From: Periplaneta americana
Lineage: Eukaryota > Arthropoda > Insecta > Blattodea > Blattidae
Length of the DNA: 64,000 nt
Assembly (NCBI RefSeq): GCF_040183065.1
Contig: NC_091120.1
Coordinates: forward strand, 193,845,627-193,909,626
Direction: 5' to 3'
Position 1 is the first letter of the stretch. Each line of letters starts with the position of its first letter. The notes beneath the pieces were generated by a model, which made no database searches, was not told the DNA's origin, and saw only the letters and a list, made by a program, of their open reading frames with translations. The translations under genes were made by a program, and so were the position numbers. This document shows, one piece after another, positions 11,491 through 22,132 of this stretch.

Positions 11491-12306
11491 AAGTACGGTC
11501 ACACGTCGCTATTTTGCTGCACAAATTTTGTACTGCAGCTGCAAAAATTGCGTGTCATGTTCACACGCTACTTTTCGTGCTGCGCAACCCGAGTGCTGCA
11601 AAAGTTGCAACTGGAGGTTGCAAGTCTGTTCACACACAAGGCGCTACTTTTGCAGCCGCAGTCATGCTGCAGGTTTCCATCTGCGTGTCGACTTCTCAAT
11701 ATACATTTTGTGGTTATGTTCGCATTATTAATAAACTCATGCGAAAGCTTACTTATCTATTATTTGCTTTTCTGTCGTAACTAGTATTCAGAAATTGGCA
11801 TTATTGTTACTATAATGCTTTTAAAAACTTCTATATACTTAAATGATAACCAACAGCATATTCACGTAATCAATGTTGGCAACCCTCCTGTTTGAAACTA
11901 CGCTATGGAAAATTAAAAAAAAAATTAATTATATCGTCAGCAAATATTCTCAGACTGTGTTGTACTGTACATTTAGTAAGTGTTACAAATTATTTATTTT
12001 CATCACATCTCACATTAAAATATATCCAAACAATAAAAGTGTCATTGGCACATTTGGATGGTAACACTGGTCGCAACCGCAGCAAAGGTTTCAACAAAAC
12101 CGATATCAAAAATGCTGCGGCTGCAACCCTGAGAACCCTGTTCACACGTCGCTACTTTTAAGCTGCGCGCAGCATGGAAAAGTAGCGGGCAGCAGGTTCG
12201 GCAGCGCTACTTTTCGGGTTGCACCGTTGTTCACACGTCGCAGTACGAGAGTTGCGCAGTTTTTTGTACTGCAGCGCTGCAAAAATAGCGACGTGTGACC
12301 GTACCT
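11491..12306. mobile_element. TIR element rich in GCAGC and TTCACACG motifs
   Basis: About 815 bp lies between the inverted ends TACGGTCACACGTCGCTATT and their complement (12284-12303). The interior repeats the TIR-related word TTCACACG(TCGC) with CTACTTTT and GCAGC at 11549-11580, 11629-11660, 12140-12165 and 12230-12245. This gives cysteine-rich overlapping short frames that look artefactual. No clear target duplication was found. Superfamily unassigned. Confidence 0.75.
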
Positions 12307-12335
12307 TCAGTAACTTAAAAACTGCAGTTTGAAAA

Positions 12336-13318
12336 TCTATGCTAATAATAAATCTGTAGCCAAAATTTTTCTGGTAATTTTCGATTTTCCAAAAATAATT
12401 GGTCCTAACATATGTAATTAACCACCCTGAAACCGAAAATCGCTTTTTTTTTAATTTTTGTTTGTATGTCTGTCTGTCTGTCTGTATGTTTGTTACCTTT
12501 TCACGCGATAATGGCTGAACGGATTTCGATTAAAATTGGAATATAAATTAAGTTCGTTGTAACTTAGATTTTAGGCTATATGGCATTCAAAATACATTAT
12601 TTAAAAGGAGGGTTGTAAGGGGGCCTGAATTAAATAATTGGAAATATCTCGCTTATTATTGATTTTTGTGAAAAATGTTACATAACAAAAGTTTCTTTAC
12701 AAATAATTTTCGATAAGTTTTACTCTTTGAAAAATTTTGATAGGACTGATATTTAATGAGATAAATCAGCTTTAAAATTAAAATAACTGCCATCTAAGGC
12801 CGTGTAATGAATTAAAAAACAAATGACTTCGTCTATAAGGGGCCTTGGACAGCAACAATCGAAAGCTATGAAAGATAGCCTACAGAGAATGTTTCTGCGT
12901 TTCTATGAAGTAATATCGGAAGCTAAATTAACCGATTTGTATAATTAATTATTAATTCACCATTGGAAAGTGTAGTTTCTCTAGATGGACATAATGCTAT
13001 AATGTTATCACAGTAACTTCTGAGTGAATCGAGGACAGGTAAGATTAAAATAGATTCTTATGCACAGAAAACTTGATAGGCTATTCTGTATATTCGTTTC
13101 CTGTATTTCCTAAACTAATTTTTATGACCAAATGAGTGGTCTCTGGATCAAAATGATCGCATTTTAATTTTTTAATTCAATTTAAATTAAGTAACATAAT
13201 AAACGATTTCTCCTTCTATCAAACACGAATGTTCCCTGGATCAAACGTCCTATTTTAATTATATAATTACTTTATATTTATTTGTAACGGGTGCAGCGGA
13301 GCGCACGGGTACGGCTAG
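12336..13318 (+). mobile_element. Non-autonomous Helitron family A, copy 1
   Basis: A 983-bp element starting TCTATGCTAATAATAAATC and ending in the hairpin GGGTGCAGCGGAGCGCAC followed by GGTACGGCTAG. The preceding base is A and the following base is T, the A/T insertion of Helitrons. The ends are confirmed by a second copy at 18254-19245 on the other strand with the same termini and flanks. It includes a (GTCT)n stretch at 12470-12485 and no Rep or helicase coding. Confidence 0.9.
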
Positions 13319-14074
13319 TACTGAATATGAACAGATAGCAAGCCCAGATAGTGAAACCTGTATTTATATTGAAATCTCTGAATTGATTTCTGTATCTTCA
13401 TAACACTTTGTTTGCTCTTTGATAAATGACAAGATAAAAAGTGTTTTACCTTTTCCACCTAAACGAAATCTCCCGTTACATTATCTGAAAGAAAACACGT
13501 AATTTTAAAATGGAAGCACATGAGGTAAATTAAGTGCTAAAAGCTGTTCCGAGAACTTGTTATTCATTTGTTCTATGCTTTCATTTATCCCCGCGCGCCT
13601 TATGAATAGCGTTGTAATCACTATTAAGTGTTTCAAGTGTTCTTCTGAGCCCTTCTTCCCCGAAACGGGTTTTCTGAACGTGGTGACGCATTTATAAGCC
13701 GCGGACATGTGCACTTTGTTGCAGCTTTGTCCAGAAACAAAAATAAAGAATAATCTTGCCGGTCTACAAGCCTCAGGAATGTCGTATGAATATCCACACT
13801 TTTCCTTTGTCACTAGCAAGCCGGGAACTAATTACAGGGTGGCACACAAGTAATATCTGTTGGCAAATTTGCTTAAACATAATATGTCCTTCCATGTAAT
13901 ATCCAGTCATGATTGCAGACAGATCTATCATCGTCGTCTGTGCTTACCACATGTCTTATGAATAGAGCCCGGACGTTTGGCAAAATGCCATTTTACTGGG
14001 TGGAAGTAAATCATTATTTGCATAGATGTAAACGTGATTTGGAGTAAATCAAAGTGATAGCACAGTCTATTATA
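13319..14074. other. No recognisable gene
   Basis: Includes a 104-residue minus frame (13505-13819) with no recognisable domain. Confidence 0.4.
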
Positions 14075-14076
14075 TA

Positions 14077-14226
14077 CAGTCACGAAGCTCAATATGTAAT
14101 AAATATGCATCTATAGACAGTTGCTAACCACTAGGATCGCTAATATCGCCTCATTACAGACAATGCCAAATAGTACCTGCACAGTCTATTGTTCCTAGCA
14201 CCCTCAGAACATAAGCTTCGTGACTG
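14077..14226. mobile_element. 150-bp TA-flanked MITE
   Basis: Inverted ends CAGTCACGAAGCT and AGCTTCGTGACTG are flanked by TA on both sides (14075-14076, 14227-14228). Size and duplication fit a Tc1/mariner-derived MITE. Confidence 0.85.
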
Positions 14227-14228
14227 TA

Positions 14229-14634
14229 GATACTAGATTGTGGTAATAGGTTCAATTTTTATTTTATATGTTTTATCTTTTTATGGTGTTTCTTACTAAA
14301 AAGTACCTTTTTTGTCATTTTAAAGCAATATTTCTTGTTTATTTGCAATAAATTGTCTAATTAATTGTAATGTAATGCGAACGAAATTTAAATATTTGAA
14401 ACAATGACTAACTTTCTAACAATAGTAAATAAAAGTAATTTATTTCGGTGCTTAATATGCTAATAATCGTGCTTTAATACTATTGGTGTAATATGAAAAT
14501 GATCGACAATCCACAATTACAAGAGTTCGCGGGAAAAACGATGAATGTCACAGTTTTCTTAAGGTAGATGTCATTATCTAATTCAATGGATCACTGCGAA
14601 ATTTAATGTTGTTCTTATGAAAAATGGTAAAAAG
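14229..14634. other. No recognisable gene
   Basis: AT-rich; nothing recognised. Confidence 0.45.
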
Positions 14635-14960
14635 AATTGAATCGGTGAGTGGAAAAGGGGTAACATTCCAAAAAAATGCGAAAATAAACTGAGATAGCAA
14701 AATTGTTCATATATCATAGTCCTAACTATTGATCAGAAAAAGAGTAATATTTCTATCATCCTTATGCCAATGTCATGACCCGTGTTTTGCAGCAGAGTAG
14801 AGGAACGGCAACATTCCAGGAATGCTACTTTTATTCCACTCAATAGTGGAGCACTATTGTGTTAGTTTTCATACGGTATGCAAGTACTGTAATAATCGTT
14901 TAGTTTCTTAATTATCTTAGTGCTTTGTTATTACAGGTGTTTCAGGTTATGTTTGATCAT

Positions 14961-15214
14961 TCTTTTTTAGTAGATTATTTTAGGACTCTTTATCAGCAGC
15001 TAGGTTATTTAGCGTCTGAACGAGATGAAGGTGATGATGCCGGTGAAATGAGTCAGGGATTCAACACCGAAAGTTGCACAGCATTTGCTCATATTGGGTT
15101 GAGGGAAAACCCCAGAAAAAAATTCAACCAGGTAACTCGTCCCAACCGGGAATCGAACCCGGGCCACCTGGTTTTCCGGCCAGACGCGCTAACCGTTACT
15201 CCACAGGTGTGGAC
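14961..15214 (-). mobile_element. tRNA-derived SINE (minus strand)
   Basis: A 254-bp SINE with an 11-bp TSD, TGTTTGATCAT, at 14950-14960 and 15215-15225. On the minus strand the head carries a tRNA-like unit: A-box region TGGAGTAACGGTTAGCGC, a CTGG/CCAG anticodon-like stem, and B box GGTTCGATTCC. The body includes ACCTGGTTGAATTTTTTTC. It is not a functional tRNA. Confidence 0.88.
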
Positions 15215-15291
15215 TGTTTGATCATCGGTATTCTATCTGCAAGATTTGTAAAATAGTTTTTGAAGTTAATGTCTTCGAGTAAAAAACAACA

Positions 15292-15447
15292 ATGTCAGAA
15301 GAGGAAGACAATGAGCCAAGAAGAAAGAAAGGAAAGGTGAACAAGAATACACATACAAAAGAAATGGAGAAAATATCTAGGAGTAGGGGAGAAGAGTTTG
15401 TAGCCTACAAAGGTGTGTTAGTCGAGACCAAAAAAACAACATTGTAA
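15292..15447 (+). CDS. Short ORF of the host TIR element (51 aa), partial
   Basis: Starts MSEEEDNEPRRKKGKVNKNT, is rich in charged residues, and continues with SRSRGEEFVAYKGVLVETKK. The composition looks like the N-terminal exon of a transposon-encoded protein rather than chance AT-rich sequence. A splice continuation was not found. Function unknown; it could also be a truncated remnant. Confidence 0.4.
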   Translation: MSEEEDNEPRRKKGKVNKNTHTKEMEKISRSRGEEFVAYKGVLVETKKTTL

Positions 15448-15809
15448 CACCGCTTTTATTATTGTTTCTTTTTCCACATTGGAAAAAAGTATTTGTACAC
15501 TTTTTTCGACAGTTACGTTATAAAGAAAACTTACTAATTGTTCAAAATATTTCTGTTCATTTTAACCAATATTCCATTTGACTGGAAAAAGAGTAACATT
15601 CCCAAACTTTAAACAATCAAATCTAAAAAAAAAACAATTTATATATTAACAAACAAATATAAAGGCTGAGATACTTGTAACTAGTAGTAAATGTGACCCA
15701 TTATAAGTTTTTTGATTAAATTAAAAATAAAGTCACAAAACAGTTTTCTTTTATCATCTCGAAAGCATGATTTTGGAATGTTACCCCTTTTCCACTCACC
15801 GATTCAATT

Positions 15810-16168
15810 ATCACCACGAATCAGTAATCCTTTCCTTTATTTTCTATAGAAACAGCACTGCATCTTGCAGTTATAGACTCAATTAGATCATTATTTAATC
15901 CTTAACAGAAATTAATATTAATTAATATTAATTTAATATAATATTGCCATGTCTTCAAGATAACAACAATCAGCTTTATAATTTTAAATATTGAGCTCGT
16001 TCTCATAGAAGTTGTCACGTAGCATTTCCAATTGTTTGCTTTCATATTTTCAAATCTTACCGTTACAATTTTGTGCTACACGTGTTTATTATTGTAAGGG
16101 AAAGAAATTTGAGTGAGGAACAGTCAGTTATTGTCGGGTGACAGAAGGTATAAGATCTGTTAGCTAGA
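15810..16168. other. No recognisable gene
   Basis: AT-rich; includes repeated ATTAATATTAATTTAATAT near 15910-15945. Confidence 0.45.
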
Positions 16169-16330
16169 ATGCCTAAATTCAGTAAACCATTGAAAAGTAA
16201 ACTTAGTTAGTGAATTTGGTGCCCATGTGTTTTCAACCGATGGAACAGCTTTGTTATGTAAGGTTTGTGAAAAAACAGTTAATCACGAAAAAAAAAGTAT
16301 TTTATCAGTCAACATGTGTCACCTACGAAG
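16169..16330 (+). pseudogene. BED/CGGBP-like zinc-finger fragment of a hAT-type protein
   Basis: Begins ATG with MPKFSKPLKSKLS, then a stop or frameshift. It resumes as EFGAHVFSTDGTALLCKVCE followed by KTVNHEKKS. The pattern of a short basic start, then F.TDG..L.C..C....H, matches the BED-type finger found at the N-terminus of hAT-derived and CGG-binding proteins (family knowledge). A second frameshift follows before the expected distal histidines. It is a broken fragment with no downstream transposase seen. Confidence 0.55.
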
Positions 16331-17071
16331 TAAATACGTGAGTTATGTTGATATAATTTAAATCTATTGCTAAAATATATTATGCCTTTTTAAAATTTAT
16401 AATGCCTTTTTCAAAGATTATTGTGTCTTTTTTAGGTTTTATTGCCTTTTTTGCCTGCCTATTTTAACTATTATAAATGCCTAAACATCTAGGCTCTACT
16501 TATGATTGAAGAGGTTGTTTACGGTGTTCATCGTGATCCTCAATTGTTGAGCATTTGCACGATGTTTAAAATTACGATTATAGAAATATATATTTTGCTC
16601 TTTAAGATACAATATTGAACCAAGTTTTTTAAAAAATAATTATCAGTAACATAAATGTATTAATAGAAAAGGCAGTTTTGTTTCTTGAAAAAAGAAGAAC
16701 TTTGGTGAGGTATTCGGTTACTTTTGCTATTACTCCTGAATGAATAGAAATATAATAATTTTCTTATTTTCCTTTTACTCGGAATAGTGTCAGATTCATT
16801 TTCTCTAAAGAAAAGCTGTAAATGTTGAGGAATCTAGCAGTAATTAGGGTATGAATGAGAAGGGCTATTATGATATGCTAGAATGGTTATTAGGCCTAAA
16901 TTATGTTTACAATGAAATAAATTGACTAAGTTCATCAATTTTCTAACATAAAGTAATGTATTACTTCTTGAGGGATATTTCATAATTTCTCAGCTCTGGA
17001 AGATGTTTGAATTGACATGTTGGCATGGCACCTACAATACAGTGCAAGTTAAAAAAAATTACACATAATTA
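16331..17071. other. No recognisable gene
   Basis: AT-rich with a run of TTGCCTTTTT-type words at 16380-16460. Confidence 0.45.
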
Positions 17072-17652
17072 TAGTCTTAAGTTGAGACAGAAAACGTTAC
17101 TAATAAACTATGTATAAGCGATGGATGTATAAACAGGCTGCAACTATACAATGGGAATTGCTTTGCAGTAGTTATATATACGAAACCCCTTGTTTAAGCG
17201 CTGTATATAGAGAAAAAATGGCCGCCCCTCTAACATCTGTTCGTATCGACTGTCATTTTATGATGATGGATGCCTTGTAACCACTAAAGACGTTTTAACC
17301 ACAGAAGAACACACCAAAGAGCACAGAATAAGTAGAATATTATTGCTGTAGCTTGTACTCTTTGACCAAAATATAGTGTGGTAATCGATCAGAGCCAGTT
17401 GTACTATAGATTCTTAACACGGCACACTAGAGCGCTCTACCGGATGCAATAGAGAATCTAAGATATTCTATTACCTTCCGTAACGAAGTAATGACGAAAC
17501 TATGACGTAGCTGTGTAACAGTTATACTGTTATACACGACGTATGTAGTGATTATTAGTAAGGAATTTACACACGACTTATAAACGAGCTACTCATTGTA
17601 TAAGTATAAGACAGTTAAACGTCTGTGTATAGAGTTTTTATTAGTAAGACCG
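17072..17652 (-). mobile_element. Harbinger-type MITE, copy 2 (inverted)
   Basis: An inverted homologue of 6372-6975. The right end carries the complete terminal sequence TTTATTAGTAAGACCG. The left end is internally deleted, with AGTCTTA joined directly to AGTTGAGACAG. The flanks are TTA and TTG, a decayed duplication. Confidence 0.8.
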
Positions 17653-17990
17653 TTGCTTTTACTTATTTACCTAACAATTTTAGCTTCATCATCATAATCA
17701 ATAACAGTCTTGGATTAGGCCTCCTGGCCTGTTCCGCTTCCAGAAGAAAGTTGGTCTTTCCATCTCTTCCTTGGTCTTCCGATGTCTCGTTTTCCATGAG
17801 GTGTATAGTCCAATAGTCTCTTGGGTAACCTATTGTTGGGCATTCTTAGTACATGTTCATACCAGTTGTTGCGGTAAGATTCTATAGTATCCATAATGGC
17901 GGTGATATTCAATTCTGTTCGGATGTCAGCGTTCCTTTTATGGTCGTAAATAGTATATCCTGCAAGAGGTCTTAGCAATCGCATTTTAAT
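17653..17990 (-). mobile_element. LINE reverse-transcriptase C-terminal fragment
   Basis: The minus frame 17715-17984 encodes RPLAGYTIYDHKRNADIR, then NNWYEHVLRMPNNRLPKRLL and GKRDIGRPRKRWKDQL. This is the typical C-terminus after the RT domain of an RTE-like LINE. It is a different family from LINE-K and is 5'-truncated. Confidence 0.8.
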
Positions 17991-18253
17991 TTACCGTAAT
18001 TTAGCAATGCAAAATGTATCATAATTTTCTCAATATATTTCCTTATATATAAAAATATTATTTGGACATACAGCAGTTTTATAGTATTGGCAATAAGTGT
18101 TAAAATTTCAGTAAAGTGTATAAAATTTTCATTACAATAGTTGCTAAATCTGACATATTTATAGCACTGTGTAAAAATAGCCTTGTATGTATATCACAAT
18201 AACCCACCCGAGGGCTATTATGTTACACTGTTTTTTTTTTATTTTATCCATTA

Positions 18254-19245
18254 CTAGCCGTACTCGTGCGCTCCGCTGCACCCGTTAGAAATAAATATAA
18301 TTACATAATTAAAATAGGACATTTGATCCAGGGAACATTCGTGTTTGATAGAAGGATAAATCGTTCATTATGTTACTTAATTTAAATTGTATTTAAAAAA
18401 TTAAAATCCGATCATTTTGATCCAAAGACCACTCATTTGGTCATAACAATTATTTTAGCAAATACAGGAAACGAATGTACAGAATAGCCTATCAAGTTTT
18501 CTATGCATAAGAAGCTATTTTAATCTTACCTGTCCTGGAATCACTCAGAAGTTACTGTAATAACATTATAGCCTTATGTCCATCTAGAGAAACTACATTT
18601 TCCAATGGTGAATTAATAATTAGTTATACAAATCGGTTAATTTAGCTTCCGATATTACTTCATACAAACACACAAACATTCTCTGTAGGCTATGTTTCAT
18701 AGCTTTCGATTGTTGTTGTCCAAGACCCCTTATAGACGAAGTCATTTGTTTTTTTATTTCATTACACCGCCTTAGATGGCGTTGTTATTGTAATTTTGAA
18801 ACTCATTTATATCATTAAATATCAGTCCTATCAAAATTTTGCATAGAATAAAACTTATCGGAAATTATTTTTAAAGAAACTTTTGTTATGTAATATTTTT
18901 CATGAAAATTAATAAGAGAGATATTTCGATTTATTTAATTCAAGTCACCTTATAACCCCCCTTTAAAATAAAATATTTTTAATGCCGTACAGCCTAAATT
19001 CTAAGTTACAACGAACTTAATTTATATTCCAATTTTCATATAAATTGGTTCAGCCATTAACGCGTCAAAAGGTAACAAACATACAGACAGACAGACAGAC
19101 AGACGGACGGACATACAAACAAAAATTAAAAAAAAAAGCGATTTTCGGTTTCAGGGTGGTTAATTATATATGTTAGGACCAATTATTTTTGGAAAATCGA
19201 AAATTACCAGAAAAATTTCGGCTACAGATTTATTATTAATATAGA
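18254..19245 (-). mobile_element. Non-autonomous Helitron family A, copy 2
   Basis: A 992-bp minus-strand copy of the 12336-13318 element. It ends in CTAG (complement at 18254-18257) followed by T, and starts TCTATATTAATAATAAATC preceded by A. Both ends are intact, so the pair defines the family boundaries. Confidence 0.9.
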
Positions 19246-19828
19246 TTATAAATAAAAAGTAAACTTAACACAAAATCCTTCATACGGTATATGTCTAAAG
19301 TAGGACGTGACTTAATTTCTCAAATCTGTATATGCTTTGATAGAAAAATTACAGCAATTAATTCTATTTTCGGTAGCGTAATCAGATATTACACATTTTA
19401 ATGTAAAAACTAGTGAGATAGAGAGGTGTTGAACAAATGGTAGATATTACTTAAGACACATATTTATTGTACCATGTGAAGAATATTATACAAAAAGCAA
19501 ACCATAATTAAATTCCTAAATCTATTGCTGATGAGGGAATACATTGCAAAAAGACATGAAAGGTTACGTACATCTATTATCCAGAACCCAAGACCACAAA
19601 ACCACAACGCTAGACACAACTTATCCTCAAAACGATCAGTCTCTCTCTCTCTCTCTGTCCATCTTTCTCTCTCTAATTGATTTCTAATTGCTGCTTTTGT
19701 ATTCAGGTAATCACAAAATGAAGGTGAGAGTGTTGAGTTGCCAAAGAGTTTGGAATTCAAGGATGTTAACCGATGTCACGAGAATGACACATATTTTCCG
19801 TTACATGTCGATTCATACAGAGAGAACA
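19246..19828. other. No gene; short (CT)n
   Basis: Contains TCTCTCTCTCTCTCTC at about 19640-19656 and a second run at 19667-19675. No coding signal. Confidence 0.5.
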
Positions 19829-19930
19829 GTAAGCAATGTCATTAATTTCATGGGGTTATTCTTTGAGATATTTCAAACAAAAAGTTTAATATGATTTTGC
19901 TCGTTTCTAATTGCTTTCAGAGATAAAAAT

Positions 19931-20848
19931 ACTTCGGAATATACATGATAAGAACTTTCTTGTGTTAAATTTTAACGTACCTTGTTAACATGTTTCGACC
20001 TATTTTGGGTCATCTTCAGAACTGGTCGTTGTTGGTCTTGGCGCCTCTTGTTTCCTGTGAAGGTGCGTTCGTAGTGTAGAGTCAAAGAGTGTATACATAG
20101 CACAAGAAAACGGATACAACCCCAACATAATAGACAACATAATACGTAAGACAAAACAAAACCACAAAAAACAGAAGAATACAACACAAACACAAGAACA
20201 CAAAAAATACATCACACTAACATACGAAAACAAAAACACACATAAAATTGCAACCTCATTCAAGAAATGAAATTACAACATCGCATACAGAACAAATAAC
20301 ACTCTACAAAAACATCTCAACACACAAACAACACTAACAAACAAATACAACCACACAGGCGTATACAAACTCAAATGTAACACCTGCAACAACTTCTACA
20401 TAGGACAGACATTTCAAACACGTTACAAAGAACACATCACAGCCATAATAAAATTACAAAACACTTCCACATATGCAGGACACATCACAAATGCCAACCA
20501 CACCTACAGAGACATCAACACAGACATGGAAATATTGCACATCCAACCAAAAAGCCAGAAACTCAACACGCTAGAACAATATGAAATATACAGACACACG
20601 AAAACACACCCCAACGATATTCTCAACACACAACTCAATTTCAAAACACATACACTCTTTGACTCTACACTACGAACGCACCCTCACAGGAAACAAGAGG
20701 CGCCAAGACCAACAACGATCAGTTCTGAAGACGACCCAAAATAGGTCGAAACATGTTAACAAGGTACGTTAAAATTTAACACAAGAAAGTTCTTATCATA
20801 CATATTCCGAAGTGATACAGTGTTAAAAGTTGTGTAATCAAGATGTAT
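19931..20848 (+). mobile_element. Penelope-like element PLE-B with inverted arms
   Basis: A 918-bp copy with an 11-bp TSD, GAGATAAAAAT, at 19920-19930 and 20849-20859. An inverted copy of the 3' end (about 19931-20094) precedes the + strand endonuclease ORF. The same sequence, in normal orientation, closes the element at 20650-20830. The insertion splits the fold-back arm, which reads continuously once the PLE and one TSD are removed. Confidence 0.88.
20098..20741 (+). pseudogene. PLE GIY-YIG endonuclease remnant
   Basis: Read on the + strand: KYITLTYENKNTHKIATSF, an in-frame TGA, then NIAYRTNNTLQKHLN, the GIY-YIG core GVYKLKCNTCNNFYIGQT, FQTRYKEHI and EILHIQPKSQKLNTLEQYE. Relative to PLE-C, three residues (GRS) after GQT are missing. 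The stop and deletion mark it as dead. Confidence 0.85.
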
Positions 20849-21321
20849 GAGATAAAAATGGTTATATTTGAAACTTTTCATAGTGTGTTTTGGGAAATCC
20901 ATTGATTGAATTCCCAATATGCCCAGTCAATTTAAGAGAGCAGTGTCTTATGATAATGAATGATTGAAAGAATTTTAGTTTTGTCCTTTAAATGTGCAAA
21001 CATTTGATCCGAACAAATATAACATTGAAAAATTTCCTTTCAGAAAGAGAAGTTACATTTATTCGGCTCAAATTTCTACACATTTAAAGGGCAAAACTGA
21101 AATTCTTTCAGTCATTTATTATCATAATACACTGCTGTCTTAAATTGACTGAGCATATTGGGAATTAAATCAATGACTTTCCCAAAACACGTTATGAAAT
21201 GTTTCATATAAAACAATTTTTTTTCTCGAAAAGGAAGCAAAAACGAGAAAAATAGTTGTACTAAATTTTTTGTTTGAAATATCTCAAAGAATAACCCCCT
21301 TAAATTAATGACATTACTTAC

Positions 21322-22130
21322 GGCACACTATGTACAGTACGAGTATATATTTCAGGAGGAACAGTAAATATCTAGGAGGTGGCATTATGGACTATTCTGA
21401 GTAAAAGCGTTCATATGAATATGTATCCAAATTTCAGTGGGAGTGGAGGTATAGCTGTTTGAATATCACGCATAACAACCCTTCGACATAGTTGTCAACT
21501 CTCTCGGCTACGTGCAACTCTTGTCAGGTTGTCTTATCGGTCTCTTATGGGGGCAACATCATTCATAATTCGAACGATCAATTCTTCTCTTATGTTTACT
21601 TTTTCTTTGTATATTTCGCTTTTTATCCATCTCTACAGACAATAATCTAAAGGATTAAAATCTAAGGAAATTGGGGCTAATGAACGTGACCACCGCGACC
21701 GATCCACCGCTCGGGAAATATTAGATTGGATGATGTGGTATCATCTAACGGCTGTAATGTGCACGCGTGAGGGTTCAATGCTAATTGTTTACTACCAGAG
21801 GTATATGGATTTAATAACGGGTGCACAAAAATTCTCCTTGAGTCTCTTTGGGTTGGAGTGCTTAGGGATGCTCCAAAGCATCTCTATACCTCTATATATG
21901 TTTCCAGTATCACAATAACATGTCTGTATATTTCGTATATTGGGAGAGTGAAAGTAGGTTAAAAAAATATTTAGTTTGATTGAAGTATGTGTATTTGTTA
22001 GGATAAGTATTTTTCAATAAGCCAAAATTCACAGTACAAAAACGCTAAAAAATATTTGTCCTTTAATTTTTATGGCATATTTAAGACGATTTCGTTCATA
22101 AATGGATTACTTCAATACATTTTTGTTATG
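21322..22130. other. Mostly unassigned; holds a transposase remnant
   Basis: Apart from the mariner-like remnant at 21470-21720, nothing recognisable was seen. Confidence 0.4.
21470..21720 (-). pseudogene. Mariner-like DDE transposase C-terminal remnant
   Basis: Minus-strand reading gives SLAPISLDFNPLDYCL, a decayed form of the catalytic SPDL.PLDYFLW block. Next come RWIKSEIYKEKVNIREELIV and RIMNDVAPIRDR, matching the post-catalytic helix of mariner-type transposases. At least three stops interrupt it and the upstream DD motifs were not found. Confidence 0.55.
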
Positions 22131-22132
22131 TA

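Larger units (their letters stand above)
14635..15809 (+). mobile_element. TIR element with 38-bp ends, a short ORF and a nested SINE
   Basis: The ends are inverted repeats of about 38 bp. Their core is GGTGAGTGGAAAAGGGGTAA, followed by CATTCC (left, 14635-14675; right, 15771-15809). Diverged copies of the motif GGAAAAGAGTAACATTCC recur inside at about 14803 and 15582, as if they were subterminal binding sites. It carries a small ORF (15292-15447) and is interrupted by a SINE at 14961-15214. Superfamily not assigned. Confidence 0.8.
19829..21321. mobile_element. Fold-back element interrupted by a PLE
   Basis: The inverted arms pair over about 240 bp each: left 19829-19930 plus 20860-21000, right 21062-21321. 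Outer ends are GTAAGCAATGTCATTAATTT and its complement near 21302-21321. The left arm is broken by PLE-B at 19931-20848. A fragment of the same family (AATTGAAAGAATTTTAGTTT block) is at 29453-29540. Confidence 0.82.
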
